A stretch of DNA of 64,000 nucleotides, taken from assembly GCA_002480495.1 (NCBI GenBank), contig DLCG01000009.1, positions 11,417 to 75,416 on the forward strand, in the 5' to 3' direction. The number at the start of each line of letters is the position of its first letter. Positions within the stretch are counted from its first letter, which is position 1. Of this stretch, positions 36,401 to 44,810 are shown piece after piece. Both the position numbers and the translations under genes were made by a program. Origin of the DNA: Rhodobiaceae bacterium UBA7804 (GTDB lineage: Bacteria > Pseudomonadota > Alphaproteobacteria > Parvibaculales > Parvibaculaceae). Below the pieces are notes generated by a model. It made no database searches and was not told the DNA's origin. It saw only the letters and a program-made list of their open reading frames with translations.

Positions 36401-37117
36401 TCAGAACCAGGCTCTTATGCCGAAGCGGAGCGTGGTGCTGTCCACATCTTCTCCGTTCGCGCGGGTAATGGACGCCGTTTCGCCGAGGTCGCGTTCCCAG
36501 ACGAGATCGACGTAAGGAGCGAACTTCCGCGTGATCTCGTAGCGAAGCTGGAAGCCTGCCTCGACGCTGCTGAAGCCCGCGCCCACATCCCTTTCGGGAA
36601 CGTCCTGCGCGAAGAGTTCCAGTTCGGCATGAGGTTCCGCGATGAGCCGTTGCGTGACCGGAAGCTCGAAGCTCTGCTCCAGCCGCGCCGACAGGTCGCC
36701 TTCCGTCGAGAGAAAGGCGGTCGCCTCCGTCTCGAAGAAATAAGGCGCAAGACCGGCGATCCCGGCGGCGAGATAGGTTTCGCCGTCGGGCTCGAAATCC
36801 TGCCGGACACCGATCAATGCGTCCCAAAAGGGATGGAAGTTCCGGCCATAGAAGAGCTGCGCTTCCGCCTTCTCGACCTCGTCTTCCGCAATTTCACCCT
36901 TCGAACGGAACCATAGGCGGTCGGTGTCTCCTCCGATCCAGCCATTCGCATTCCAGTTCCAGAGACCGTCCTGCGCATCCGCATAGTCGAGCTCGACCTC
37001 GGCCATGTGGAACAACATGCTTTCATGTGCGGTGGACATATCGATTTCGTTCTCTGCCGCTGCGGAGATCGCCGAACCGAACAGCAGTGCGAAAGCGGCG
37101 ATGGATATCTTCTTCAT
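36401..37117 (-). CDS. copB: Copper resistance protein B
   Basis: A 238-residue outer-membrane barrel protein of the copper resistance system. The signal peptide is MKKISIAAFALLFGSAISAA. The mature protein has the CopB features AEVELDYADAQDGLWNWNANGWIGGDTDRLWFRSKGE and AGFQLRYEITRKFAPYVDLVWERDLGET and ends in the barrel-type IRAWF. The usual Met/His-rich N-terminal segment is almost missing, so this is the short form. The ATG overlaps the copA stop (ATGA). The long frame to 37288 overlaps copA in another frame and is not used. Confidence 0.9.
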   Translation of the reverse strand: MKKISIAAFALLFGSAISAAAENEIDMSTAHESMLFHMAEVELDYADAQDGLWNWNANGWIGGDTDRLWFRSKGEIAEDEVEKAEAQLFYGRNFHPFWDALIGVRQDFEPDGETYLAAGIAGLAPYFFETEATAFLSTEGDLSARLEQSFELPVTQRLIAEPHAELELFAQDVPERDVGAGFSSVEAGFQLRYEITRKFAPYVDLVWERDLGETASITRANGEDVDSTTLRFGIRAWF

Positions 37118-38895
37118 CAATGCTCTCCGTGCATGCCGTGCGCCGAATGCGCGTTCGGGGCGGTCTTCCCGTGAAGGACAAGAGGCACCGAGGCGCCATC
37201 CGGCGTCACCTCGCTTTCCGCCGCCGAAGGCGGCTCCACGATGAAGGCCGTCATCATGCCGGAAGCCATGTGATAGAGAAGGTGGCAATGCAGCGGCCAG
37301 GCGCCGATCTCGCGTGCGGTGAGAACGACGGAGACGGACTGTCCGGGCGGCACGATCACCGTGTCCTTCAATGGACGTTTCATGCCCGCGCCGTTTTCCA
37401 GTTCGAAGAACATGCCATGGAGATGCATCGGATGCGCCATCATGGTTTCGTTGGTGAAGGTGAGGCGCACGCGCTCGCCATAGCGCACCCGGATGGGCGC
37501 CGCCGCGCCGAACTTCTCATCGTTCAGCGTCCAGACATAGCGTTCCATGTTGCCGGTGAGACGCATCGCGATTTCGCGCTCGGGCGGGCGGTTGTCATCG
37601 CGCATGCCGGTCGAGATCAGGTCCGTATAGGCGAGCACCTTTGCATCGGCGGGAAAGCCCGATGCCCAGCCGGCGGGACGGGTTCCCCCTGCCGTGCCGC
37701 CTCCGGCATCTCCCGCCGCCTTGTGTCCCATTGAGCCATGGTCCATGACACCGTGGTCCATCTTGCCGTGGTTCATATTGCCGTGATCCATGCCGCTCAT
37801 GCCGTCCCCTCCATGCGCCATTCCCATGTCGCTCATGGCGAGGAGCGCGCGCGGACGGTTCGGCGGAACCGGCGCTTCCATTCCCTGCTCCGGGGCGAGT
37901 GTCGCGCGCGCAAAGCCGCTCCGGTCGATCGGCTCCGCGAGAAGCGAATAGGCGCGGTCATCCTCGGGCTCGACGATGACGTCATAGCGTTCGGCGACGC
38001 CCATGCGCAGTTCGTCCACCCTGACCGGTTCGACATCGTTTCCATCCGCCGCGACCACCGTCATCTTCATGCCGGGAATGCGGACATCGAAGATCGTCAT
38101 GGCCGAACCGTTGATGAGGCGCAGGCGGACGCGCTCGCCCTTGCGCGCGATGAAGGTTTCGTTCGCCCGAGGCGACTTGCCGTTCACGAGAAAGGAATAG
38201 CCGCTGACATCCGCGAGATCGGTCGGGTCCATTCGCATGGCGCCCCAGTCGAGGCGGTCGCGCATCGCTGCGCCCAATCCCTTCTCGCCCGCGTCGTCGA
38301 AGAAATCCAGCAACGTGCGCTTCGAATAATTGTAGTAGCCGGGGTCGGCCTTGAGATTTCGCAGGACCTGATCGGAATCTTCGGGCGTCGCATCGCCGAG
38401 CAGGACGACATAGTCGCGATCCGCCTCGACGGGGGAAGGCCTGGCCGGATCGATGACGATCGCACCAAGCACGCTCTGATCCTGCGTCCCGGAATGGCTG
38501 TGGTACCAGTAGGTGCCGCTCTGCCGGATCTTGAAGGTATAGGTGTAGGACGCGCCGGGCGCGATGCCCATGAAGCCGTTGAAACCCGGCACGCCGTCCA
38601 TGACACCCGGCAAGAGGATGCCGTGCCAGTGAACGGAGGTTTCCTCGTCCGTTTCATTGGTGACGGTGATGGTGGCGTCCTCGCCTTCCTTCAGGCGGAG
38701 CGTCGGGCCCGGCACACCGCCATTGATCGTCATCTTTTCGACGGTGCCTCCGCCGATCTCCACCTTTGCGGTCGAAACGGTGAGGTGATAGGTGCCCGCA
38801 AGCGCGGGCGTCGCCGCGGCGAGCGCCACGGCGCAAACGGCAGCCGAGGCGGCGCGGCGAACCGCGCCTTCGATGGATGCAAAATTCGGAAGCAT
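37117..38895 (-). CDS. copA: Periplasmic multicopper oxidase CopA
   Basis: Oxidises and sequesters Cu(I) in the periplasm. The 592 residues start with an RR-containing export signal (AVRRAASAAVCAVALAAATPALA), likely Tat. All four copper clusters are present: VHWHG, YWYHSHSG, HPMHLHGMFF and HCHLLYHMASGMM. A Met/His-rich loop around residues 365-395 has repeats such as MDHGNMNHGKMDHGVMDHG, typical of CopA copper loading. The start at 38895 is preferred to a TTG nine codons upstream. Middle gene of the operon; the symbol refers to the Pseudomonas CopA oxidase, not the P-type ATPase. Confidence 0.95.
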   Translation of the reverse strand: MLPNFASIEGAVRRAASAAVCAVALAAATPALAGTYHLTVSTAKVEIGGGTVEKMTINGGVPGPTLRLKEGEDATITVTNETDEETSVHWHGILLPGVMDGVPGFNGFMGIAPGASYTYTFKIRQSGTYWYHSHSGTQDQSVLGAIVIDPARPSPVEADRDYVVLLGDATPEDSDQVLRNLKADPGYYNYSKRTLLDFFDDAGEKGLGAAMRDRLDWGAMRMDPTDLADVSGYSFLVNGKSPRANETFIARKGERVRLRLINGSAMTIFDVRIPGMKMTVVAADGNDVEPVRVDELRMGVAERYDVIVEPEDDRAYSLLAEPIDRSGFARATLAPEQGMEAPVPPNRPRALLAMSDMGMAHGGDGMSGMDHGNMNHGKMDHGVMDHGSMGHKAAGDAGGGTAGGTRPAGWASGFPADAKVLAYTDLISTGMRDDNRPPEREIAMRLTGNMERYVWTLNDEKFGAAAPIRVRYGERVRLTFTNETMMAHPMHLHGMFFELENGAGMKRPLKDTVIVPPGQSVSVVLTAREIGAWPLHCHLLYHMASGMMTAFIVEPPSAAESEVTPDGASVPLVLHGKTAPNAHSAHGMHGEH

Positions 38896-38958
38896 GATCC
38901 CGTTTCCATTCGTTGAGAACAATGGCGCGGCAAGGCGCCGGACTCGACGAAGGAAGCG

Positions 38959-39393
38959 CTAGATCAGGAGGCGGTTCGTGCGGCGATAGGCTTCGGCATA
39001 GGCGCGCCTTTCCAGAACCGGGCGCTCCGGCGGTTTCGCGGATGGCAATGGCTGCAAGGCGAAATCCGCGTCCGGCGTTTGCCACCGGTCCTCCAGCAAC
39101 GCCTTCACCTCGGACAGATCGCGCGACGTGAGTTGCGCGGAAAGCGATACGTCATCCGCGCGGCCGCAGAGACAAGTCAGGTCGCCGCCGCTGCAAGGAT
39201 GCGAATGGGAGCCGCTTCCTTCCGATGCCGCGGAATGCCCTTTTCCTTCCGCGGCATGTCCTTCGTGCTGATGCTTCGCCTCGGCATGAAGGCCGTGCAT
39301 CTGCAAGGCAGATGCCGGAACGCACTGAAGGGCCGCCGCGAGCAGGATGCTCGCAGCGTAAAGAACCGGGACCTGAAGCCTGAACCACCTCAT
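38959..39393 (-). CDS. His/Cys-rich exported protein heading the copper operon
   Basis: A 144-residue protein, MRWFRLQVPVLYAASILLAA then ALQCVPASALQ as signal peptide, followed by a His-rich stretch HGLHAEAKHQHEGHAAEGKG then HSHPCSGGDLTCLCG, and a charged helical C terminus. Composition and position suggest periplasmic copper binding (inference). It is first in the operon, 63 bp before copA. The ATG at 39393 lies only 6 bp past the predicted -10 box, so the mRNA would be almost or fully leaderless; a GTG at 39408 would lie upstream of the expected transcription start. No family recognised beyond other copper-cluster small proteins. Confidence 0.82.
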   Translation of the reverse strand: MRWFRLQVPVLYAASILLAAALQCVPASALQMHGLHAEAKHQHEGHAAEGKGHSAASEGSGSHSHPCSGGDLTCLCGRADDVSLSAQLTSRDLSEVKALLEDRWQTPDADFALQPLPSAKPPERPVLERRAYAEAYRRTNRLLI

Positions 39394-39399
39394 GGGCTG

Positions 39400-39430
39400 A
39401 ATATGCACCTTCCAGTAGAGGGAAGGTCAA
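39400..39430 (-). promoter_or_regulatory. CueR-type copper promoter
   Basis: On the minus strand: -35 TTGACC (39430-39425), a 19-bp spacer and -10 CATATT (39405-39400). The spacer holds the perfect inverted repeat ACCTTCC-N7-GGAAGGT (39407-39427). The overlong spacer with this exact dyad is the hallmark of MerR-family CueR promoters. The cueR gene itself is not in the window. Confidence 0.88.
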
Positions 39431-39466
39431 GTCCGGCGCCAATCCGTGAGGCGGGCGAAGGGCGGG

Positions 39467-40240
39467 TCAGCCCGGCCCGCCGCCGTCGATATTGATCTTC
39501 TGGCCGTTCGCGTAGGGGTTCGCGTCGGAGACGAGATAGACGACGGCGGCCGCCACCTCCTCCGGCTCGCAGACATGGCCGAAGGGCTGCGTCGCGTCGA
39601 GCTCGTGAATATCCATGCCCTTCTTGCCCGCGCGGGCGGCGGCAAGGCGCGAGCCCATATCCGTCGCTGTGAGGCCGGGCGCGACGATATTCGTGCGGAT
39701 GCCGTGCTTTCTCTCTTCCTTGGCGAGCGTGAGCGCCAGCGCTTCGGCGGCGGCCTTGCCCATATTATAGGGGCCGCCATTCGCGGACATGGATAACGTC
39801 GCGACGGAGGAGATGATGATGATGTCGCCGCGCTTTTCCTTCCGCATGTGCGGGAGCACGAGCTTCGACATGAAGTGCGGCGCCATGGCGTGAACGCGGA
39901 GCACGCGCTCAAGCTCCTGCGGATCGGTATCCGCCACCGTCTGCCCGCGCGAGGCGATGCCCGCATTGTTGACGAGAATGCCGATGGAACCGAAATCCTT
40001 CAGCACGTCGGCGACCATCACCTGGTCTTCCTCGAAACTTTCGACCGAGGCCGAATAGGCTCGCGCCTTGCGGCCGAGCTTCTCGATTGCCGCGACCGTT
40101 TCATCCGCCGCTTCCTTGTCGCGGCGGTAGTTGATCGCGACATCGGCGCCCGCCTCCGCGAGCGCGAGTGCGATTGCGCGGCCGATGCCGCGGCTGCCGC
40201 CCGTGACGAGCGCCACGCGGCCGTCCAGAGATATCTTCAT
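39467..40240 (-). CDS. Short-chain dehydrogenase/reductase (FabG-like)
   Basis: A 257-residue Rossmann-fold oxidoreductase. VTGGSRGIGRAIA binds NAD(P), NNAGIA is the structural motif, and the active site is Ser of ISSV with YNMGK (Tyr-x3-Lys). The segment NYRRDKEAA suggests NADPH preference. It precedes no obvious partner, but an acyl-CoA synthetase lies just upstream in the same direction, so a beta-keto or hydroxyacyl substrate is possible. GGGGAGAAA precedes the ATG. Confidence 0.88.
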   Translation of the reverse strand: MKISLDGRVALVTGGSRGIGRAIALALAEAGADVAINYRRDKEAADETVAAIEKLGRKARAYSASVESFEEDQVMVADVLKDFGSIGILVNNAGIASRGQTVADTDPQELERVLRVHAMAPHFMSKLVLPHMRKEKRGDIIIISSVATLSMSANGGPYNMGKAAAEALALTLAKEERKHGIRTNIVAPGLTATDMGSRLAAARAGKKGMDIHELDATQPFGHVCEPEEVAAAVVYLVSDANPYANGQKINIDGGGPG

Positions 40241-40284
40241 GCCGTTTCTCCCCGAGTACCGTTTCTTGTTCCGATTGGCGCAAG

Positions 40285-40325
40285 CATAAAGAAGCCGCCC
40301 GGGATTTCCATGCCCGGACGGCTTC
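40285..40325 (-). terminator. Hairpin after the second acyl-CoA synthetase gene
   Basis: Stem GAAGCCG-C-CCGGG (40291-40303) with CCCGG-A-CGGCTTC (40313-40325), one mismatch, followed on the minus strand by TTTATGC. It separates the synthetase gene from the SDR gene. Confidence 0.65.
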
Positions 40326-40371
40326 GCTTCGTTTCGGCCGCGATGACGCTACGGCAGAGGACGCCGAAAGC

Positions 40372-42123
40372 TCAGGCGGCGTCCTTCGCGTATTTCTTCA
40401 TGTCCTCGCGGAGCACGGTTTTCAGAATCTTGCCGTTTGGATTTCGCGGCAGCGGCTCATGCCGGAGCTCGATCTTGACCGGCACCTTGAAGGCGGCGAG
40501 GAGCTTGCCGACATGGGCCTTCAGTTCCTCTTCCGTGACCTGCTTGCCCGGCGCGACCTGCACGATGGCGCCGACTTCCTCGCCGAGCACCTTGTGCGGG
40601 ATGGCGACGACGGCGGCATCCATCACGGCGGGATGGGCATAAAGCGCATCTTCCACCTCGACGCAGTAGATGTTCTCGCCGCCGCGGATCAGCATGTCCT
40701 TGGCGCGGTCGAGAATATAGACGAAGCCTTCCTCGTCCATGCGCACGAGATCGCCCGAATGGAACCAGCCGCCTTCGGTGATCGCGGCGGCCGTTGCTTC
40801 CGGCTTGTTCCAGTAGCCCTTCACCACGTTCGGCCCGCGGATCCAGAGTTCGCCGACCTGACCGCGCGGCAGCTCGTTGCCCTTCTCGTCCACGACCTTG
40901 ATGTCGCAGGTGGGCACGGCAACGCCGGCGCTGTCCGGCTTCCAGACATAGTCCTCGGCGAGGTTCTGCGTGGTGATGGCCGAGGTTTCGGTCAACCCAT
41001 AGCCGTTCGAGGGATGCACTTTCGGGAATTGCTGCTTGATGCGGGCGACGAGATCGGGCGCGGAAGGCGCGCCGCCATAGCCGATCGACTCGACGCTCGA
41101 TGTATCGCGCGTCGCGAAGTCGGGCGACTCGAGCACCTGCCAGACCATCGCGGGCACACCGCCGAACGAGGTGACGCGCTCGCGCTCGATGAGTTCGAGC
41201 GCATGTTCCGGGTTCCACTTGTGCATGATCACGAGGCGGCCGCCGCTCGCATAGGTGCCGACAAGGATCGAGTGGCAGCCCGTTGCGTGGAAAAGCGGCA
41301 CGGAGAGAAGCGTCACGCGCTGCGGCGCGTTCGGATCCGGCGCGGGCGGCATTTCGCCCCGGCGCAGGAAGGTGCGCGCGCCGCCGAGCAGCGCGTTCAT
41401 CAGATTGGTGCAGATGTTGCGCTGCGTGCCGAGGGCGCCTTTCGGCTTGCCGGTCGTGCCGGAGGTATAGAAGATCGTCGCGTCGTCTTCGGGAACGAGG
41501 CCGGGATCGGGCAAGGCGTCGGCGGGAAGCTTCGCATAATCCTCCGGCTTTCCGACGATCGTTTCGAAGGCTTCGGCAACGCCGAGTTCGTCGGCCGGGG
41601 TGCGCACGGCGATGAGACCGTCGAGGCCGAGCGCCTTCAGATGCGGGCGGATGCGGTCGAGGCGTTCATGATCGAGGATCACGACCTTCGAGCCCGAATC
41701 CGAAATGCCGTATTCGAGTTCCGGTCCCGTGCCCCATGCATTGAGCGGCACGACAACGCCGCCGATGGCGGCGATCGCCCAGAAGGTGATCGACCATTCC
41801 GGGAAGTTGCGCATGATGAGGGCGACGCGATCGCCCTTCTTCACGCCGTATTTTTCCTTGAGGGCGCGGCCAAGTGCCGTCACGGCGCGATAATGGTTCT
41901 CGAAGGAAAGCCGTTCGCCCTCATAGACGATGAAGTCCTTGTCGCCGAAGGCGCGGCCCATCTCCAGCACCGCCCGGAGCGAGGGAGGCGCGTTCTTGTA
42001 GGTGCGGATGGGAACGCCGCGAATTTCGACCGTTTCCATCTCGAAGGGGGTGCCCGGCGCGGTCAGGAAGGCATGAGCCTCCTCGATCGTCATGGCAGGC
42101 CATTTGCTGGCGTTCTCAGCCAT
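40372..42123 (-). CDS. Acyl-CoA synthetase (AMP-forming), paralogue 2
   Basis: A 583-residue adenylate-forming ligase. FYTSGTTGKPKGALGTQRN is the AMP motif, NGYGLTETSA the A5 motif, HSGDLVRMDEEGFVYILDRAKD the hinge, and NPNGKILKTVLRED holds the catalytic lysine. It has an N-terminal extension of about 45 residues before the usual start of the domain. It is distinct from the 22814 gene (low identity outside motifs) and is more like long-chain fatty acid ligases. GGGAGAATGAA precedes the ATG. Confidence 0.9.
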   Translation of the reverse strand: MAENASKWPAMTIEEAHAFLTAPGTPFEMETVEIRGVPIRTYKNAPPSLRAVLEMGRAFGDKDFIVYEGERLSFENHYRAVTALGRALKEKYGVKKGDRVALIMRNFPEWSITFWAIAAIGGVVVPLNAWGTGPELEYGISDSGSKVVILDHERLDRIRPHLKALGLDGLIAVRTPADELGVAEAFETIVGKPEDYAKLPADALPDPGLVPEDDATIFYTSGTTGKPKGALGTQRNICTNLMNALLGGARTFLRRGEMPPAPDPNAPQRVTLLSVPLFHATGCHSILVGTYASGGRLVIMHKWNPEHALELIERERVTSFGGVPAMVWQVLESPDFATRDTSSVESIGYGGAPSAPDLVARIKQQFPKVHPSNGYGLTETSAITTQNLAEDYVWKPDSAGVAVPTCDIKVVDEKGNELPRGQVGELWIRGPNVVKGYWNKPEATAAAITEGGWFHSGDLVRMDEEGFVYILDRAKDMLIRGGENIYCVEVEDALYAHPAVMDAAVVAIPHKVLGEEVGAIVQVAPGKQVTEEELKAHVGKLLAAFKVPVKIELRHEPLPRNPNGKILKTVLREDMKKYAKDAA

Positions 42124-42247
42124 TTCATTCTCCCTGGGGTGTCGTTATTGGCGGTCTTGATGCCGTTGCCCGACACATATCCCGTTTGGCGGGGAATTTG
42201 AAGCGGAACGCTGCGGCAGCGGCGCCAGCGCCGCTGCCGCCCGGGCC

Positions 42248-42913
42248 TTAAAGGCCGAACTTCCCGAGAAGCGCCGTTTCTTCCTCGATGCAGGCGGCAA
42301 AGCTCGGCCGGGCGAGAATGCCCGCGAGGTACCGGGTGAGGTTCGGCCAGGTCTTCTCGTCGGGGCGGAAGCCCGCATGGGCGAGATTGACGAAATGGGT
42401 CGCAAGCGAGATATCGGCGATCGAGAAGCTGTCTGCGACGAGATAGGTCTTCGAACCGATCTCCTTCTCGAAATAATCGAAATTGCGGGGGAGCTTCTCC
42501 GCCATGGTCTTTTCCGCCGTCTCGCGGTCCGCTTCCCGGCCCATCATCCGGTTCACGACCATGGGGCGGAAGGTGCCCATGCCGACATTCCCCGCAAGAT
42601 CGGAATCCGCATATTCCTCGTACCAGAGGGCCTTGCCGAAGGCGAAGGCATCCGCCGGATAAAGGGCGGGCGCGGGAAACTTCTTTTCGAGATAGCCGCA
42701 AATGGCCGAGGAATCCGGCAGCGTGGCCTCCGCGCCCTCGTTTTCGTCGCGCAGGACGGGAATGCGTTTCAGCGGCGAGATTTCGAGAAACCAGTCGGGC
42801 GGCGGAAAGATGTTCACCTGCTCGAGCTTGTAGGCCTCGCCCTTCTCGGCGAGGAAGACGCGCACCTTGCGCACGAAGGGGGAGAGACTTGCCCCATAAA
42901 CCGTCAGCGTCAT
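42248..42913 (-). CDS. Glutathione S-transferase family protein
   Basis: A 221-residue two-domain protein. Residues 1-78 are a thioredoxin-like GSH-binding domain (VYGASLSPFVRKVRVFLAEKG, with Ser near position 9 as the likely thiol-activating residue; IPVLRD; LPDSSAICGYLEKKF). The rest is the helical domain with YLVADSFSIADISLATHFVNL. The start at 42913 has AAGGAAACGGAA upstream; the frame runs on to 43078 into the tRNA-His gene, which rules out the longer version. Substrate unknown. Confidence 0.9.
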   Translation of the reverse strand: MTLTVYGASLSPFVRKVRVFLAEKGEAYKLEQVNIFPPPDWFLEISPLKRIPVLRDENEGAEATLPDSSAICGYLEKKFPAPALYPADAFAFGKALWYEEYADSDLAGNVGMGTFRPMVVNRMMGREADRETAEKTMAEKLPRNFDYFEKEIGSKTYLVADSFSIADISLATHFVNLAHAGFRPDEKTWPNLTRYLAGILARPSFAACIEEETALLGKFGL

Positions 42914-43035
42914 TTCCGTTTCCTTCCCGGCGGGCCGGAGCCCGCGATACCGCTCCCCGTGCGGGGAGATTTTGCGATGGCGCAGGAAAGCACCGGCATC
43001 GGGGCCGGGGCAAGAAGGAAACCGTGGGGGAGAGA

Positions 43036-43112
43036 TGGTACAGCCACCCCGGTTCGAACGGGGGACCTCTAGATCCACAATCTAGCGCTCTAACCAGCTG
43101 AGCTATGGCTGC
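43036..43112 (-). tRNA. tRNA-His (GTG)
   Basis: A complete cloverleaf with encoded CCA. The acceptor stem GCAGCCA pairs with TGGCTGT, leaving a G1-U72 wobble; the discriminator is A73. The anticodon stem-loop CTAGA-TTGTGGA-TCTAG gives anticodon GTG. The base before position 1 is T, so the normal G-1 is not encoded, and A73 could not pair with it. Confidence 0.97.
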
Positions 43113-43247
43113 ACGGAATATGCGGCGCGAGGCCGGATCAAGTCTCCCGGGCCCGCCGCACTGGCCGGGAACTTAGTTCGGCGAAGCCCGAATGACAAGC
43201 CCGCGAAGAGGCCTCCCGCAAAATTCCGGGAGGCCGCCAAAGCCGCG

Positions 43248-44621
43248 TTACATCAAGACGTTAGCCACGAAAATCGAAACCACGCCGAAGGGCGCGATAT
43301 AGCGCAGCGCAAAGCGCCAGAGGCGGAACCACGGCTTGTCACCCGCATGGAGCGCCTCGGCCACCTGCGGCCCCGTCAGCACCCAGCCAGCGAAGAGCGC
43401 GATCATGAGGCCGACGATCGGCATGATGAGGTTCGCAGTGGTGAAATCCAGCACGTCGAACAGCGTCATCTTCTCCATCACGCCGAAGCGGGCCATGGGG
43501 TGGAATTCCGCCCAGAGATTGAAGGAGAAGACCGTGCCGAGGCCTGCCACCCAGGCGAGCACGCCGATGAAGATGGCGAGCCATTTCCGCGCGATATTCG
43601 TCCCCTCCTCGACCCAGGCGACAATCGGCTCCAGCAGCGATATGGCGGAGGTGACCGCCGCGACCGACAGCAGCACGAAGAAGGCGCCCCCGATAAGGAC
43701 ACCGCCGCCGATGGTGCCGAAGGCGATAGGCAGCGTAATGAAGGTGAGGCCGGGGCCGGAAGACGGTTCGAGCCCATAGGAGAAGACGAGCGGAAAAATC
43801 GCGATGCCTGCGAGCAGCGCGACCACCGTATCCAGCACCGCGATGAAGACGGCGGACTGGCCGATGGAGACATCTTCGTCGAGATAGGCGCCATAGGTCA
43901 TCATGGCGCCAAGGGCGATCGACACGGAGAAAAAGCCCTGACCTATGGCTGCGAGAACCGTATCGGGTGTGACCTCCGAAAAATCGAAGGCGAACATGAA
44001 GAGCATCGCCTCGCCGAAGCCCGGCATGGTGGTAGCGTAAACCGCCATGGCAGCCAGCAGGATGAAAAGCAGCGGCATGAGCATCACGACAGCACGCTCG
44101 ATGCCTCCAGTGACGCCAGCCGCAACGATCAGGATCGTCAGGGCGAGAAAAATCGTCTGCCAGATCACCAGCGAGCCTGCATCGCTCACGAAACTCGCGA
44201 AGTGTTCCGCCGCGGCCGCCTCCGTGTCTCCCGCGAAGGCTCCGGTCAGCGCGAGCTCGATATATTTGAGGGCCCAGCCGCCGATCACGCTGTAATAGGA
44301 GAGCACGATGAAGGCGCCAATAATGCCGCCCCAGCCGATCAGCAGCCAGATGCGTGCGGCCTTGTTCTCCCGCACCAGTGTCTTCATGGCATTGATGGGG
44401 CTCTGCTTGCCCATGCGTCCAAGCATGATTTCCGAAATGAGGATCGGCAGAGCAATCGCGAGCGTGGTTGCCGCATAGATCAGGATGAAGGCGCCGCCGC
44501 CGTTTTCGCCCGCCAGATAAGGGAAGCGCCAGACATTGCCGAGGCCTACCGCGCTGCCCACCGCAGCCATCAGGAAAGCGAACCGCGACGACCAGTGACG
44601 CGGCGTAAACGGAGTGGTCAT
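43248..44621 (-). CDS. Sodium-dependent neurotransmitter/amino-acid symporter (NSS/SNF family)
   Basis: A 457-residue LeuT-fold transporter with about 11-12 helices. The substrate/sodium site in helix 1, FLMAAVGSAVGLGNVWRFPYL, is the family signature, with ENGGGAFILIYAA next. It takes up amino acids or related compounds with Na+. The second ATG (44621) is used, since AGGGGG lies ten bases upstream of it but touches the first ATG at 44630. Confidence 0.92.
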   Translation of the reverse strand: MTTPFTPRHWSSRFAFLMAAVGSAVGLGNVWRFPYLAGENGGGAFILIYAATTLAIALPILISEIMLGRMGKQSPINAMKTLVRENKAARIWLLIGWGGIIGAFIVLSYYSVIGGWALKYIELALTGAFAGDTEAAAAEHFASFVSDAGSLVIWQTIFLALTILIVAAGVTGGIERAVVMLMPLLFILLAAMAVYATTMPGFGEAMLFMFAFDFSEVTPDTVLAAIGQGFFSVSIALGAMMTYGAYLDEDVSIGQSAVFIAVLDTVVALLAGIAIFPLVFSYGLEPSSGPGLTFITLPIAFGTIGGGVLIGGAFFVLLSVAAVTSAISLLEPIVAWVEEGTNIARKWLAIFIGVLAWVAGLGTVFSFNLWAEFHPMARFGVMEKMTLFDVLDFTTANLIMPIVGLMIALFAGWVLTGPQVAEALHAGDKPWFRLWRFALRYIAPFGVVSIFVANVLM

Positions 44622-44810
44622 TCTAAACATTCCCCCTGTGGCGGCCGGGCCGGAGCCCCCGCCCCCGATTGCCCTTCGTCCGGATTGTGCCGAGACAATA
44701 CGGAAATCGCCGCATTCTGTCAGGCCCCCTGCCCGGAAATGCCCTCTTGCGGACTTTTCCGGCGGCGGAATCGCCTATAGTGCGGCGTCAATTCGAGGCG
44801 AGAGGAGAAC

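Noticed and set aside
36401..37288. A longer CopB reading 57 extra N-terminal residues
   Set aside because: The extra part overlaps copA in another frame and hides a clear signal peptide that begins at 37117.
43036..43112. tRNA-His as an integration site for a mobile element
   Set aside because: No partial tRNA copy, integrase or phage gene lies within several kilobases on either side.
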